Below, one piece after another: positions 31,987 through 40,783 of a stretch of DNA of 64,000 nt; positions within the stretch are counted from its first letter, which is position 1, and every line of letters starts with the position of its first letter. The position numbers and the translations under genes are program-made. Location: assembly GCF_001905735.1 (NCBI RefSeq), contig NZ_LISW01000009.1:245263-309262 (forward strand), given 5' to 3'. The notes beneath the pieces were generated by a model, which saw only the letters and a program-made list of their open reading frames with translations, did not search any database and was not told the origin of the DNA. Source of the stretch: Streptomyces sp. CB01249. GTDB taxonomy: Bacteria > Actinomycetota > Actinomycetes > Streptomycetales > Streptomycetaceae.

Positions 31987-33516
31987 ATGACGGACGACCA
32001 CGCCGACACCCCCCTGACCTGCCTGGTCACCGGCGCCAGCGGCTATATCGGCGGCCGCCTGGTCCCGGAGCTGCTGGCGGCCGGGCACCGGGTGCGGTGT
32101 CTGGCCCGCACCCCGGAGAAGCTGCGCGACCACCCCTGGGCCGGCGAGGTGGAGACGGTACGCGGCGATGTCACGGACGCGGCCTCGCTCGCCCCGGCGA
32201 TGGACGGCATCGACGTGGCGTACTACCTGGTGCACGCGCTGACGACCGGGGCCGGTTTCGAGGAGACCGACCGGCGGGCGGCCACCGCCTTCGCGGAGCA
32301 GGCGCGGGCCGCCGGGGTCGGCCGCATCGTCTATCTGGGCGGCCTCACCCCCGAGGGCATGTCCGAACGGGAGTTGTCGCCGCATCTGCGCTCCCGGGCC
32401 GAGGTCGGACGCATCCTGCTGGACTCCGGCGTGCCGACGACCGCGCTGCGCGCGGCCGTCATCATCGGCTCGGGCTCCGCGTCCTTCGAAATGCTGCGCT
32501 ATCTCACCGAGCGGCTGCCCGTGATGGTGACGCCGAGCTGGGTCTCGACGCGCATCCAGCCGATCGCCGTCCGCGATGTGCTGCGCTATCTGGTGGGCAG
32601 CGCCCGCATGCCCCGGGACGTGAACCGCACCTTCGACATCGGGGGCCCCGACGTTCTCACGTACCGGGACATGATGCAGCGTTACGCGGAGGTGGCGGAG
32701 CTGCCGCATCGGCTGATCCTGCCCGTGCCGATGCTGTCACCGGGTCTGTCCAGCCACTGGGTCGGGCTCATCACGCCCGTGCCGGCGTCGATCGCCCGGC
32801 CGCTCGCCGAGTCCCTGCGGTACGAGGTGGTGTGCCGGGAGCACGACATCGCGGGGTACGTCCCCGACGGCGCGGGGCAGCCGTTCGCCTTCGACACGGC
32901 GCTGCGCCTGGCGCTGCAGCGCATCCGGGAGGCCCGGGTCACCACCCGGTGGTCCTCCGCCTCGGTGCCGGGCGTGCCCAGCGACCCGCTGCCCACGGAC
33001 CCCGACTGGGCGGGCGGCAGCCTGTACGAGGATGTGCGGGAGCGCGAGGTGGACGCGTCGGCGGAGGCCCTGTGGCGGGTGGTGGAGGGGATCGGCGGGG
33101 AGCACGGCTGGTATTCGTTCCCGCTGGCCTGGGCGGTGCGCGGCTGGCTGGACCGGCTGGTGGGCGGCGTCGGCCTGCGGCGCGGCCGGCGCGACACGGA
33201 CCGGCTGCGGGTGGGCGACTCGCTGGACTTCTGGCGGGTCGAGGAGATCGAGCCGGGGCGGTTGCTGCGGCTGCGGGCGGAGATGCGGCTGCCGGGCCCG
33301 GCCTGGCTGGAGATGTACGTGGAGCGGGACGGCAAGGGCCGCTCGCGCTACCGGCAGCGGGCCCTGTTCCATCCGCGCGGGCTGCTCGGGCACGCGTACT
33401 GGTGGAGCGTCTCGCCGTTCCACGCCGTGGTGTTCGGCGGGATGGCGCGCAACATCGCGCGGGCGGCGGAGAACCGGACGTCACCCGGACGGGCGGTACC
33501 GGCGGTGTCGCCCTGA
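31987..33516 (+). CDS. NAD(P)-binding SDR fused to a DUF2867-type domain
   Basis: A 509-residue protein. Residues about 8-290 are an atypical SDR/NmrA-like Rossmann fold: CLVTGASGYIGGRLVPELLAAGHRVRCLAR, then AYYLVHAL and GRIVYLGGL. Residues about 340-500 match DUF2867: DWAGGSLYEDVREREVDASAEALWRVVEGIGG, GDSLDFWRVEEIEPGRLLRLRAEMRLPGPAWLEM, and ALFHPRGLLGHAYWW. The fusion is common in actinobacteria; the reaction is unknown. GGAGG precedes ATG 31987. Photolyase follows 66 bases later. Confidence 0.92.
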   Translation: MTDDHADTPLTCLVTGASGYIGGRLVPELLAAGHRVRCLARTPEKLRDHPWAGEVETVRGDVTDAASLAPAMDGIDVAYYLVHALTTGAGFEETDRRAATAFAEQARAAGVGRIVYLGGLTPEGMSERELSPHLRSRAEVGRILLDSGVPTTALRAAVIIGSGSASFEMLRYLTERLPVMVTPSWVSTRIQPIAVRDVLRYLVGSARMPRDVNRTFDIGGPDVLTYRDMMQRYAEVAELPHRLILPVPMLSPGLSSHWVGLITPVPASIARPLAESLRYEVVCREHDIAGYVPDGAGQPFAFDTALRLALQRIREARVTTRWSSASVPGVPSDPLPTDPDWAGGSLYEDVREREVDASAEALWRVVEGIGGEHGWYSFPLAWAVRGWLDRLVGGVGLRRGRRDTDRLRVGDSLDFWRVEEIEPGRLLRLRAEMRLPGPAWLEMYVERDGKGRSRYRQRALFHPRGLLGHAYWWSVSPFHAVVFGGMARNIARAAENRTSPGRAVPAVSP

Positions 33517-33582
33517 ACGGTGCGTCCCGGGGCGGCGGGGTAGCGGCAGCATGGCTGTCCCCGCCTCAACTGGAGTTGCGCC

Positions 33583-34956
33583 ATGACCGTTGCGGTCGTC
33601 CTGTTCACCGCCGACCTCCGTCTGCACGACCATCCGCCGCTGCACGCCGCGCTGGCGTCGGCCGACGAGATCGTGCCCCTGTTCGTCCGGGACAGCGCGA
33701 TCGGGGAGGCGGGCTTCGACGCCCCGAACCGGCGCGCGTTCCTCGCGGACTGCCTGCGCGATCTGGACGCCGGACTGCGCGACCGGGGCGGCCGGCTGGT
33801 CGTCCGGTCCGGGGAGGTGGCCGAGGAGGTGTGCGCGGTCGCCTCGGAGACCGGTGCCGACGAGGTGCACGTGGCGGCCGGCGTCAGCGCGTACGCCCGG
33901 CGCCGCGAGGAGCGGCTGCGCGAGGCGCTGGAGGCGGACGGGCGGCGGCTGCGCGTCCACGACGGGGTGGTCACGGCGGTGGCGCCCGGCGCGGTGACGC
34001 CCGCCTCATCGGACCACTTCGCCGTGTTCACCCCGTACTTCAGGCGCTGGGCGCAGGAGCGGCTGCGTGACGTGTTCGGCGCGCCGCGCACGGTCCGGGT
34101 GCCGGACGGGCCGCGCTCCGAGAAGCTGCCGTCCCGCGGCGGCGTCTCCGGTGTGTCGGAAGGGCTCGCGGAGGGCGGCGAGGAGGCGGGGCGCAAGGCG
34201 TTCACGGCCTGGCGGCGGCGCGGGCTCGCCGGGTACGAGGACAGCCACGACGACCTTGCGGCGGACGGCACTTCACGCCTCTCGCCGCATCTGCACTTCG
34301 GCACCCTGTCCCCCGTGGAGCTGGTGCGCAGGTGCCGGGACGCGGGCGGCGCGGGGGCCGAGGCCTTCGTACGGCAGCTGTGCTGGCGGGAGTTCCACTA
34401 CCAGGTCCTCGCGGCCCGGCCCGCCTCCTCGCACGCGAACTACCGCGACAAGCACGACCGGTGGCGCTCCGAGGCGGACGCGGCCGACGAGGTCGAGGCA
34501 TGGCGGCAGGGGCGCACCGGCTATCCGATGGTCGACGCCGCGATGCGCCAGCTGCGCCACGAGGGCTGGATGCACAACCGGGGCCGGCTGCTCACCGCCT
34601 CCTTCCTCACCAAGACGCTGTACGTGGACTGGCGCGTCGGGGCACGCCACTTCCTGGACCTCCTGGTGGACGGCGACATCCCCAACAACCAGATGAACTG
34701 GCAGTGGATGGCGGGCACCGGCACCGACAGCCGCCCCAACCGGGTGCTCAACCCGGTCGTGCAGGGCAAGCGGCTCGACCCGGACGGGGAGTACGTCCGG
34801 CGCTGGGTGCCGGAGCTGGCCCCGGTGTCCGGGTCCGCCGTGCACGAGCCGTGGAAGCTGCCGGAGGAGGAGCGGAAGCGGCTGGGCTATCCGGAGCCGG
34901 TGGTGGAGCTGGCCGAGGGCCTGGCCCGGTTCCGGCAGGCGCGTGGGCTGGAGTGA
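33583..34956 (+). CDS. phr: Deoxyribodipyrimidine photolyase
   Basis: A 457-residue class-I CPD photolyase. The N-terminal antenna domain (TVAVVLFTADLRLHDHPPLHAAL) is followed by the FAD domain: HLHFGTLSPVELVRR, QLCWREFHYQVL, MVDAAMRQLRHEGWMHNRGR, VDWRVGARHFLDLLVDGDIPNNQMNWQWMAGTGTDSRP and NPVVQGKRLDPDGEYVRRW. It uses blue light to split pyrimidine dimers in DNA. The stop overlaps the GTG of the following DUF1275 gene, so they are translationally coupled. Confidence 0.95.
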   Translation: MTVAVVLFTADLRLHDHPPLHAALASADEIVPLFVRDSAIGEAGFDAPNRRAFLADCLRDLDAGLRDRGGRLVVRSGEVAEEVCAVASETGADEVHVAAGVSAYARRREERLREALEADGRRLRVHDGVVTAVAPGAVTPASSDHFAVFTPYFRRWAQERLRDVFGAPRTVRVPDGPRSEKLPSRGGVSGVSEGLAEGGEEAGRKAFTAWRRRGLAGYEDSHDDLAADGTSRLSPHLHFGTLSPVELVRRCRDAGGAGAEAFVRQLCWREFHYQVLAARPASSHANYRDKHDRWRSEADAADEVEAWRQGRTGYPMVDAAMRQLRHEGWMHNRGRLLTASFLTKTLYVDWRVGARHFLDLLVDGDIPNNQMNWQWMAGTGTDSRPNRVLNPVVQGKRLDPDGEYVRRWVPELAPVSGSAVHEPWKLPEEERKRLGYPEPVVELAEGLARFRQARGLE

Positions 34957-35639
34957 GGGGGCGGGAGCGCGTCGCGCTGTTGCTGCTGTCGGCGGCGTCC
35001 GGGGCGGCGGACGCGTTCGTCTTCCTCTGTGTCGGCCAGGTCTTCGCCGGGGTGATGACCGGGAACCTGGTGCTGCTGGGCGCCTCGGCCGCCGGGGCGG
35101 GTGAGGAGGGCGTCGCGCTGCGGGTGGTCACCGCGCTGGTCTCGTACGGCTGCGGGGTGGCCGGTGCCGCGCTGGCCGGGGAGCGGATGTGGCGGCGGGT
35201 GCCGTTGATGCTGCTGGCCGAGGTGGTCCTGCTCGCGGCGGGGGCGGGGCTGTGGGCGGCCGGGCTGGTGGCGTCGGACACGGACCGGCTGGGTCTGCTG
35301 GTGCTCATGGGGCTCGCGATGGGGATCCAGGGGCGGGTGCGGGCGACGCCCACGAACTACTTCACCGGGACGCTGACCTCGCTCCTCGGCCGTCTCGCGG
35401 TGGGGGCGCGGCGGGGCGACGACGGCTGGACGGCCGGGCGGCTGGCCGCCGTGGTGGCGGGGGCCGCGCTCGCGGCGCTGACCGTGCGGCTGTGGCGGGA
35501 GGGCGGTGCGATCGTGGCCGTGGCGCTGGCGGCTGCGGCACTGCTGGTGGAGGCCGCGGCGGGGCCCGGACGGGCGGTGGCCGGGCCGGGAAAGGGGAAG
35601 CCCCGGCCGGATCGGGGGAATCCAGCCGGGGCGGCTTGA
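34953..35639 (+). CDS. DUF1275 (YoaK-like) membrane protein
   Basis: A 228-residue polytopic protein, about six helices: SAASGAADAFVFLCVGQVFAGVMTGNLVLLG at the N-terminus is the family hallmark, with LVLMGLAMGIQGRVRATPTNYFTGTLTSLLGRLA in the middle. The family is found in many bacteria; its transport or other role is unknown. GTG 34953 overlaps the photolyase TGA (GTGA). The coupling to photolyase is notable but not explained. Confidence 0.9.
   Translation: MRGRERVALLLLSAASGAADAFVFLCVGQVFAGVMTGNLVLLGASAAGAGEEGVALRVVTALVSYGCGVAGAALAGERMWRRVPLMLLAEVVLLAAGAGLWAAGLVASDTDRLGLLVLMGLAMGIQGRVRATPTNYFTGTLTSLLGRLAVGARRGDDGWTAGRLAAVVAGAALAALTVRLWREGGAIVAVALAAAALLVEAAAGPGRAVAGPGKGKPRPDRGNPAGAA
35600..35632 (+). 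terminator. Candidate terminator overlapping the DUF1275 stop region
   Basis: GCCCCGGC (35600-35607) pairs with GCCGGGGC (35625-35632). The hairpin lies inside the last codons of the gene. No other hairpin is seen in the 124-base gap before the convergent L31 gene. Confidence 0.35.
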
Positions 35640-35763
35640 GTGCGGGCGCTCAGTGCGTCATCCACATATAGGTGAACGATAAACCATCACTGTCCGTTCC
35701 CCGCAATCCGCGCCCCGGACTGTGATCCAGGGCACGGGGCGGGCGGCCCGCAGGGAGTCTCGG

Positions 35764-36024
35764 TCAGCGGGCGGCGGGTGCCTCGGTGCCGTAACGGCGG
35801 TGGAACTGCTCGATCCGGCCCGCCGGGTCCAGCACCTGCCGGGTGCCCGTGTAGAAGGGGTGGCTGGCCGACGAGGTCTCCACGTCGATGACGGGGTAGC
35901 TGCGGCCGTCCTCCCATGTCACGCGCCGCTCGGAGTCGGCGGTGGAACGGGTGAGGAAGGCGGTCCCGGCGGCGCGGTCGCGGAAGACCACCGGACGGGA
36001 GACGGGGTGGATACGGGACTTCAT
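35764..36024 (-). CDS. rpmE2: Ribosomal protein L31 type B (zinc-independent)
   Basis: An 86-residue L31B: MKSRIHPVSRPVVFRDRAAGTAFLTRSTA, then DGRSYPVIDVETSSASHPFYTGTRQVLDPAGRIEQFHRRYG. It lacks the CxxC zinc ribbon of the A type. In many bacteria this paralogue replaces zinc-containing L31 in the large subunit under zinc starvation and is repressed by Zur. ATG 36024 is chosen. The convergent neighbour ends 124 bases away. Confidence 0.93.
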   Translation of the reverse strand: MKSRIHPVSRPVVFRDRAAGTAFLTRSTADSERRVTWEDGRSYPVIDVETSSASHPFYTGTRQVLDPAGRIEQFHRRYGTEAPAAR

Positions 36025-36356
36025 GAGGCGTTCCTTCCTGGACGCGGACGGTCGTAAGCGGTGACGATCACGGACCCCGGACCCTGATGGGAACGGGATT
36101 CGTTTTCGTTCTGCCCGTACAACACGGCACCCCTCCCCCGCATTCCCGGCCGCCGCACACCTCGCGACTTGCACCAACCGCCGCCAGCAGCAAGGCTGTT
36201 CGAAAATAGATGGGTTACAGTCAGCCGCTGGCATATGCCGGATGCAAGAACGCATCGAGTGTTGCCAAACCACTTACGGGCCTCTTCCGGCTGTGCGAAA
36301 GTCGTATGCGGTCCACCCTTCGTCACTGGTTGTGCCGCCCTGTATCGGAGTACGAC
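36025..36356. promoter_or_regulatory. Divergent region upstream of rpmE2, with possible Zur-like site
   Basis: The 332 bases hold the promoters of rpmE2 (minus) and the PAS-PP2C gene (plus). Around 36092-36104, GGGATTCGTTTTC matches about nine of thirteen positions of the GAAAATGATTTTC core of Zur boxes, and GAACG at about 36086 and CGTTC at about 36102 form inverted arms around it. This is a weak candidate only. The rest shows no gene. Confidence 0.3.
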
Positions 36357-37784
36357 ATGCCGTCCCCCCTCTCCGCGGACCGCTCCGCCCCGCAACCGCC
36401 CGAGCGCGATGCGGTCGACGCGTTGATCCACCGCACGCGCCGGCTGCGCGGCGACGTGGACGCGGTGCGGCGCGACGCCGTGCGCGTGGTGGACGAGGAC
36501 GACCCGCGGACGCGGTGGCAGCGCGCGCTGTGCGAACTGGCGGTGCACCAGCTGGACGATCTCGGCACCCATCTCGGACAGCTCCGGGACGGCCTGCCCG
36601 CCGAGCCCTCCGAACAGCCCGCGGACACCGCCGACGAGCCCGCCGGCTCCCTGATCGGCCGGGTCGGCAGCGCCGAATGGAATCTGCTCACCGACGAGGT
36701 CAGCTGGTCCGGCGAGCTGTTCCGGATCTTCGGCCGGGACCCGGAGGCGGGCGGGCTCTCGCTGGACGCCCTGCCCTCCCGGCTGCTCCCCGAGGACCAG
36801 CCGTTACTCACCGCGCTCGTCACGGACTGCCTGGTGGACGGCAAGCCGATAGACGGCGAGTTCCGCATCCGGCACACCGACGGGCGGGTGCGGACCCTGC
36901 ACATGATGGGCGAGCCCGTGCTCGACACGGACGGCTGCACCGCCTCCATGTGGGCCGTCCTGCGCGACGTCAGCGCGCTGCGGCGCAGCCAGCAGGTCGT
37001 GCGCCGCACCCATGACTCGCTGCGCCGCGAACAGCCCGCCACCGGACACCGGACCCCGGCGGAGCCGGCGGAAGCCGTCCTCCCGCCGTGGCAGACCTCC
37101 CTCCGCCTCCCCGACCGGGGCCCCGGCGCCCTGGACATCGCCGCGCACTACCTGCCGTCCGAGACGAGCGCCCTGGTCGGCGGCGGCTGGTACGACGCCA
37201 TGGAACTGCCCGACGGCAGGACGATGCTCACCGTCGGCGATCTCACCGGCCACGGCGTCCAGGCCACCTCCGCCATGGCGGTCGTGATGGGCGCGGTGCG
37301 CGGCATGGCGACGGCCGGTATCGAGCCCGGTGCCCTCCTCGGGCACCTCAACCAGTTGCTGGAGACCTCCATTCAGCCGGCGCTGGGCAGCGCCGTGTGC
37401 GGCAGGTTCGACCCGGCGACGCGCACCCTGGACTGGGCGCAGGCCGGACACCCCGCGCCCCTGCTCTTCCGTGACGGCACCGGACGCCCGCTGCCGCTGC
37501 CGGACGGGGTGCTGCTCGGAGCGGCCTCCGGGGTCGCCTACGAGCAGGTCGAGGTGCAGCTGCTGCCCGGCGACGTGCTGGTGCTGCACACCGACGGACT
37601 GGCCCGCGACGATGCCGCCGGGCACGGTGGTGCGCGCCCGGGTACGGACACGCTGCTGGGGCTGGCCCCGCGGTTCACCGAGGCCCGCTCGGCGCAGGAG
37701 TGCGTACGGATCGTCGTCGAGACCTTCGGCGCGGCCGAGCGGCTGGACGACGCGTGCGTGCTGGTCGCCCGCGTCGGGGCGTAA
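36357..37784 (+). CDS. PAS-domain PP2C (SpoIIE/RsbU-type) phosphatase
   Basis: A 475-residue protein. N-terminal helical part (about 1-95), then a PAS fold (about 100-210): GSAEWNLLTDEVSWSGELFRIFGRD, RIRHTDGRVRTLHMMGEPVLD. The PP2C domain is about 255-470: LVGGGWYDAMELPDG, TVGDLTGHGVQATSAMAVVMGAV, LDWAQAGHPAPLLF, VLHTDGLARDDA and LDDACVLVARV. The PAS sensor could perceive light, redox or a small ligand. GGAG precedes ATG 36357; ATG 36306 is an alternative. Such proteins feed into anti-sigma or partner-switch systems. Confidence 0.9.
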   Translation: MPSPLSADRSAPQPPERDAVDALIHRTRRLRGDVDAVRRDAVRVVDEDDPRTRWQRALCELAVHQLDDLGTHLGQLRDGLPAEPSEQPADTADEPAGSLIGRVGSAEWNLLTDEVSWSGELFRIFGRDPEAGGLSLDALPSRLLPEDQPLLTALVTDCLVDGKPIDGEFRIRHTDGRVRTLHMMGEPVLDTDGCTASMWAVLRDVSALRRSQQVVRRTHDSLRREQPATGHRTPAEPAEAVLPPWQTSLRLPDRGPGALDIAAHYLPSETSALVGGGWYDAMELPDGRTMLTVGDLTGHGVQATSAMAVVMGAVRGMATAGIEPGALLGHLNQLLETSIQPALGSAVCGRFDPATRTLDWAQAGHPAPLLFRDGTGRPLPLPDGVLLGAASGVAYEQVEVQLLPGDVLVLHTDGLARDDAAGHGGARPGTDTLLGLAPRFTEARSAQECVRIVVETFGAAERLDDACVLVARVGA

Positions 37785-37838
37785 GGAAGCGACAGCCCCC
37801 TTCTGCGCGGCCCGGTACTCCCTCGCGTCCCGGGCTCG

Positions 37839-39332
37839 TCAGATCGTTGCGCTCCCCGGCTTCTTGCGCTGGTTCGGCGGCACGGCGAGCTGGATCTGCT
37901 CGCGCAGGTCCTCGATCTTCGCGTAACCCGAGAACTGCCCGGTCAGCCGGTACATCTCGCGCAGCCGGTCCCAGGTCCGGTGGGAGGAGGTCTCCCCCAT
38001 GGTGACCAGGGCGAGCCGGGCGTAGCGGTCGGCCTGTTCCGGGTCGTCGGCGATGAAGCACGCCGAGGCGAGCGAGATGTAGTCGAAGATCTTGGACCGC
38101 TCGCGGCCGTTGACCCGCAGCTCCAGGGCCTGCTTCGCGTGCCGCTGGGCGATGACCGCCGCCGAGGGGTCGTGTTCGGCGAGCGTCCGGAAGGCGAGGG
38201 CCTGCATGCCGTGCATGTCGGCCTCGTCGAACATCTGCATCCAGCTGGGCGGGGGCACGTCGGCCTTGTCCGAGACGAAGAGCTCCTCGGCCCGGCCCAG
38301 GGTGCGCCGCATGGCCTGGCCCCGGCCCATGGACGCCTGCGCCCACGCCTCGATGGTGCAGAGCATCGCCTGGGTGCGCGGCAGAACGGCGTCGCCGGAG
38401 CCGGACTTGGCGAGCTTCATCAGGTCGAGGGCGTCGTCGGGACGGCCCAGGTGGACCATCTGGCGCGCCGCGCGGGACAGGGCCTCGCCGGCGCGCGGGC
38501 GGTCGCCGCCCTCGCGTGCCGCGTGCGCGGCGATGACGAAGTACTTCTGGGCGGTGGGTTCGAGGCCGACGTCGTGCGACATCCACCCCGCCAGAACGGC
38601 GAGGTTGGCGGCGACGCCCCACAACCGCTTCTGGAGATGGGCGGGGTGGTGGTACGCGAGCATGCCGCCCACCTCGTTGAGCTGGCCCACCACGGCCTTG
38701 CGCTGGAGGCCGCCGCCCCGGGAGGCGTCCCAGGCGCGGAAGACCTCGACGGACCGCTCCAGCGCCTCGATCTCCTCGGAGCCGATGGGGGCGGCCTCGT
38801 ACCGGTCGAAGCCGGCCTGGTCCGCGTGCAGGGCGTCGCCGGCCCGCGGGGCCTGTGCCGCGAGGGCGGGGTCGGTGTGCAGCCAGTCGTACATGGGGCC
38901 GGCGATGGCGGAGCCGGCGGCGAGCACGGCGCCCGCGCTCATCAAGCCGCGTCGGTTGAGCATGAGGTCCATTCCCGTGAATTCGGTGAGGACCGCTGCC
39001 GTCCGTTCGGGCGGCCACGGGAGTTGCTCGGGATTGTCCTGCGTCCCGGCCTCTCGCCGCTTCCCCGCACGCCCGCGCCGGCCGAACCCGAGGTCCTCGA
39101 TGGTCACGACACGACCGAGCCGCTCGGTGAACAGAGCCGCCAGCACCTTCGGCACGGGATCGCGGGGGGACTCCCCCATGTCGATCCAGCGCCTCACGCG
39201 CGAGGTGTCGGTGGCCAGTTGCGGATGGCCCATGGCCGCCGCCTTCCGGTTCACCATTCTCGCGAGTTCGCCCTTGGACCAGCCGGCAAGGCCGAACAGG
39301 TCCGACAGGCGGGTGTTGGGTTCTCCGGTCAC
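37839..39332 (-). CDS. nsdA: NsdA-like developmental regulator (TPR-containing)
   Basis: A 497-residue protein. The N-terminus (about 8-65) is an XRE-like DNA-binding part: RLSDLFGLAGWSKGELARMVNRKAAAMGHPQLATDTSRVRRWIDMGESPRDPVPKVLAALFTERLGR. A short hydrophobic stretch (AGAVLAAGSAIAGPMYDWLH) and helical TPR-like repeats fill the rest. The N-terminal and ..GMDLMLNRRGL segments match what I recall of NsdA, a negative regulator of sporulation and antibiotic production in Streptomyces; the assignment is by memory, not search. GTG 39332 follows GGGGG. Confidence 0.72.
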   Translation of the reverse strand: MTGEPNTRLSDLFGLAGWSKGELARMVNRKAAAMGHPQLATDTSRVRRWIDMGESPRDPVPKVLAALFTERLGRVVTIEDLGFGRRGRAGKRREAGTQDNPEQLPWPPERTAAVLTEFTGMDLMLNRRGLMSAGAVLAAGSAIAGPMYDWLHTDPALAAQAPRAGDALHADQAGFDRYEAAPIGSEEIEALERSVEVFRAWDASRGGGLQRKAVVGQLNEVGGMLAYHHPAHLQKRLWGVAANLAVLAGWMSHDVGLEPTAQKYFVIAAHAAREGGDRPRAGEALSRAARQMVHLGRPDDALDLMKLAKSGSGDAVLPRTQAMLCTIEAWAQASMGRGQAMRRTLGRAEELFVSDKADVPPPSWMQMFDEADMHGMQALAFRTLAEHDPSAAVIAQRHAKQALELRVNGRERSKIFDYISLASACFIADDPEQADRYARLALVTMGETSSHRTWDRLREMYRLTGQFSGYAKIEDLREQIQLAVPPNQRKKPGSATI

Positions 39333-39393
39333 GTCAAGCCCCCAGGTTCTCGGCTGTGTTGACAGTAACCCCGTGTCAGATGCCCTGCGACTA

Positions 39394-39415
39394 TTCGCCA
39401 GGGTTTCGCCAGGGT
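39394..39415. repeat. Two adjoining copies of an 11-bp repeat
   Basis: TTCGCCAGGGT occurs twice, 39394-39404 and 39405-39415, without spacer, so the copies lie on the same helix face. It is 62-83 bases upstream of the nsdA-like start and about 150 bases before the divergent APH-like gene. It looks like a regulator-binding site. Confidence 0.55.
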
Positions 39416-39564
39416 GCGCTATGTCGAGAGACACCCGCATCCCGGTGTCAGGTAAGAAAGCGCAACCCCGCCCGGCAGCCCTAGGTACTCCCCAGGGTGC
39501 CGAACGGCCGCCGGCCGGGGTGGCGCACGCAACTTGTCGGCGCACGAAGGGATCTGTATCGCCC

Positions 39565-40701
39565 ATGTACACAGCATCGTCCTCCGTGTCCGCCCCGCCC
39601 CGGCCGCTGCGTCCCCTCCAGGCGGGCGGCGGACCGTACCTCGACCCGCGCACCACCGTCCCGCCCCCCGGCCTCGGGCGGCCCCGGCGGCCGGGAGGGC
39701 CCGGCGCCCCCTCGCTCGGCGGGCGCCTGGACCTGTCGGGCCCCCAGGGCGCCCAGCTGAGGATGGTGATCGCGTCCGTGCACCGGATCTGCCCGGAGTT
39801 CAATCCGGTGCAGGTGCTGCGGCGCAGCGGGCGTTCGGTGCTGCTGGTCGGCTCCACGGGGCGGGCGACGGCGGTGGCGAAGTGTTTACTGGACCACTCC
39901 CCCGCGTGGTCGGAGCGGTTCCGGCACGAAATAGCGGCATACCGGGCGTTCGTCCGGCACCGCCCGCCGGTCCGGGTGCCCCGGCTCATCGCCGCGGACC
40001 CGGAGAACTGCACGCTGGTCATCGAGCGGATGCCGGGCCGGGTGGCCGCCCTGACGCGCCACCCCGCCGAGGCCCCGCCCCGCGCGGACCTGCGTGCCGT
40101 GCTCGGAGCGGTGGCCCGGGTGAACGCCTGGCGTCCGCCGGCGGGCCTGTTCGAGGCGCCGCTGGACTACGCGGCGCGGATCAACCGCTACCACGAGCTG
40201 GGTCTCTTCACCGACCGGGACCTGGGCGACCTGCAGAAGCTGCTGCACGGGATCGCCCACTCCGGCGGGCGCGGCGCGACGGGGCAGTTCTGCCACGGGG
40301 ACGCGCTGCTGTCCAACATCCTGCTGTCGCCCACGGGTCCGGTGCTGGTGGACTGGGAGCACGCGGGCTGGTATCTGCCGGGGTACGACCTGGCGACGCT
40401 GTGGACCGTACTGGGTGACGCCCCGGTGGCCCGGCGCGAGATCAGCAAGCTGGCGCAGGTCGCCGGTCCGGCGGCGCGCGACGCGTTCCTGGTCAACCTG
40501 ATGCTCGTCCTCACGCGGGAGATCCGCCGGTACGAGACGGCCGTGCAGCGGGCCATGCGGGAGGCCGGGCCCGCCCGGGCCGTGCAGGACCGGGCGGGCG
40601 CGCTCGCCCCGGGCGAGGAGCAGCGGCTGCTGCTTCGCCGGCTGCACGACGACTGCGCGATGGCCCGGAACGCCGTGCGGGCGGCGGTCGGCACGCGCTG
40701 A
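39565..40701 (+). CDS. Aminoglycoside-phosphotransferase-fold kinase-like protein
   Basis: A 378-residue protein. The first about 60 residues are a disordered Pro/Gly-rich arm. The APH fold follows: VLLVGSTGRATAVAKCLLDHS, catalytic loop GQFCHGDALLSNILL (HGD-x4-N) and metal-binding VLVDWEHAGWYLPGYDLATLW. It probably phosphorylates a small molecule or a choline-like substrate; a resistance role is not implied. It is divergent from the nsdA-like gene, and a strong hairpin follows it. Confidence 0.85.
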   Translation: MYTASSSVSAPPRPLRPLQAGGGPYLDPRTTVPPPGLGRPRRPGGPGAPSLGGRLDLSGPQGAQLRMVIASVHRICPEFNPVQVLRRSGRSVLLVGSTGRATAVAKCLLDHSPAWSERFRHEIAAYRAFVRHRPPVRVPRLIAADPENCTLVIERMPGRVAALTRHPAEAPPRADLRAVLGAVARVNAWRPPAGLFEAPLDYAARINRYHELGLFTDRDLGDLQKLLHGIAHSGGRGATGQFCHGDALLSNILLSPTGPVLVDWEHAGWYLPGYDLATLWTVLGDAPVARREISKLAQVAGPAARDAFLVNLMLVLTREIRRYETAVQRAMREAGPARAVQDRAGALAPGEEQRLLLRRLHDDCAMARNAVRAAVGTR

Positions 40702-40718
40702 CCGGCCGGCCCCACGGG

Positions 40719-40762
40719 GCGCGCCGCGGGTCCGGTGCCGACACACCGGGCCCGCGGCGCGC
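40719..40762. terminator. Strong convergent terminator
   Basis: Arms 40719-40737 and 40744-40762 pair over 19 bases with one G-U wobble and a six-base loop. It lies between the ends of the convergent APH-like and amidase genes, 17 and 21 bases from their stops. Confidence 0.75.
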
Positions 40763-40783
40763 TGTTGTGTGCGGGCCGGGGCC

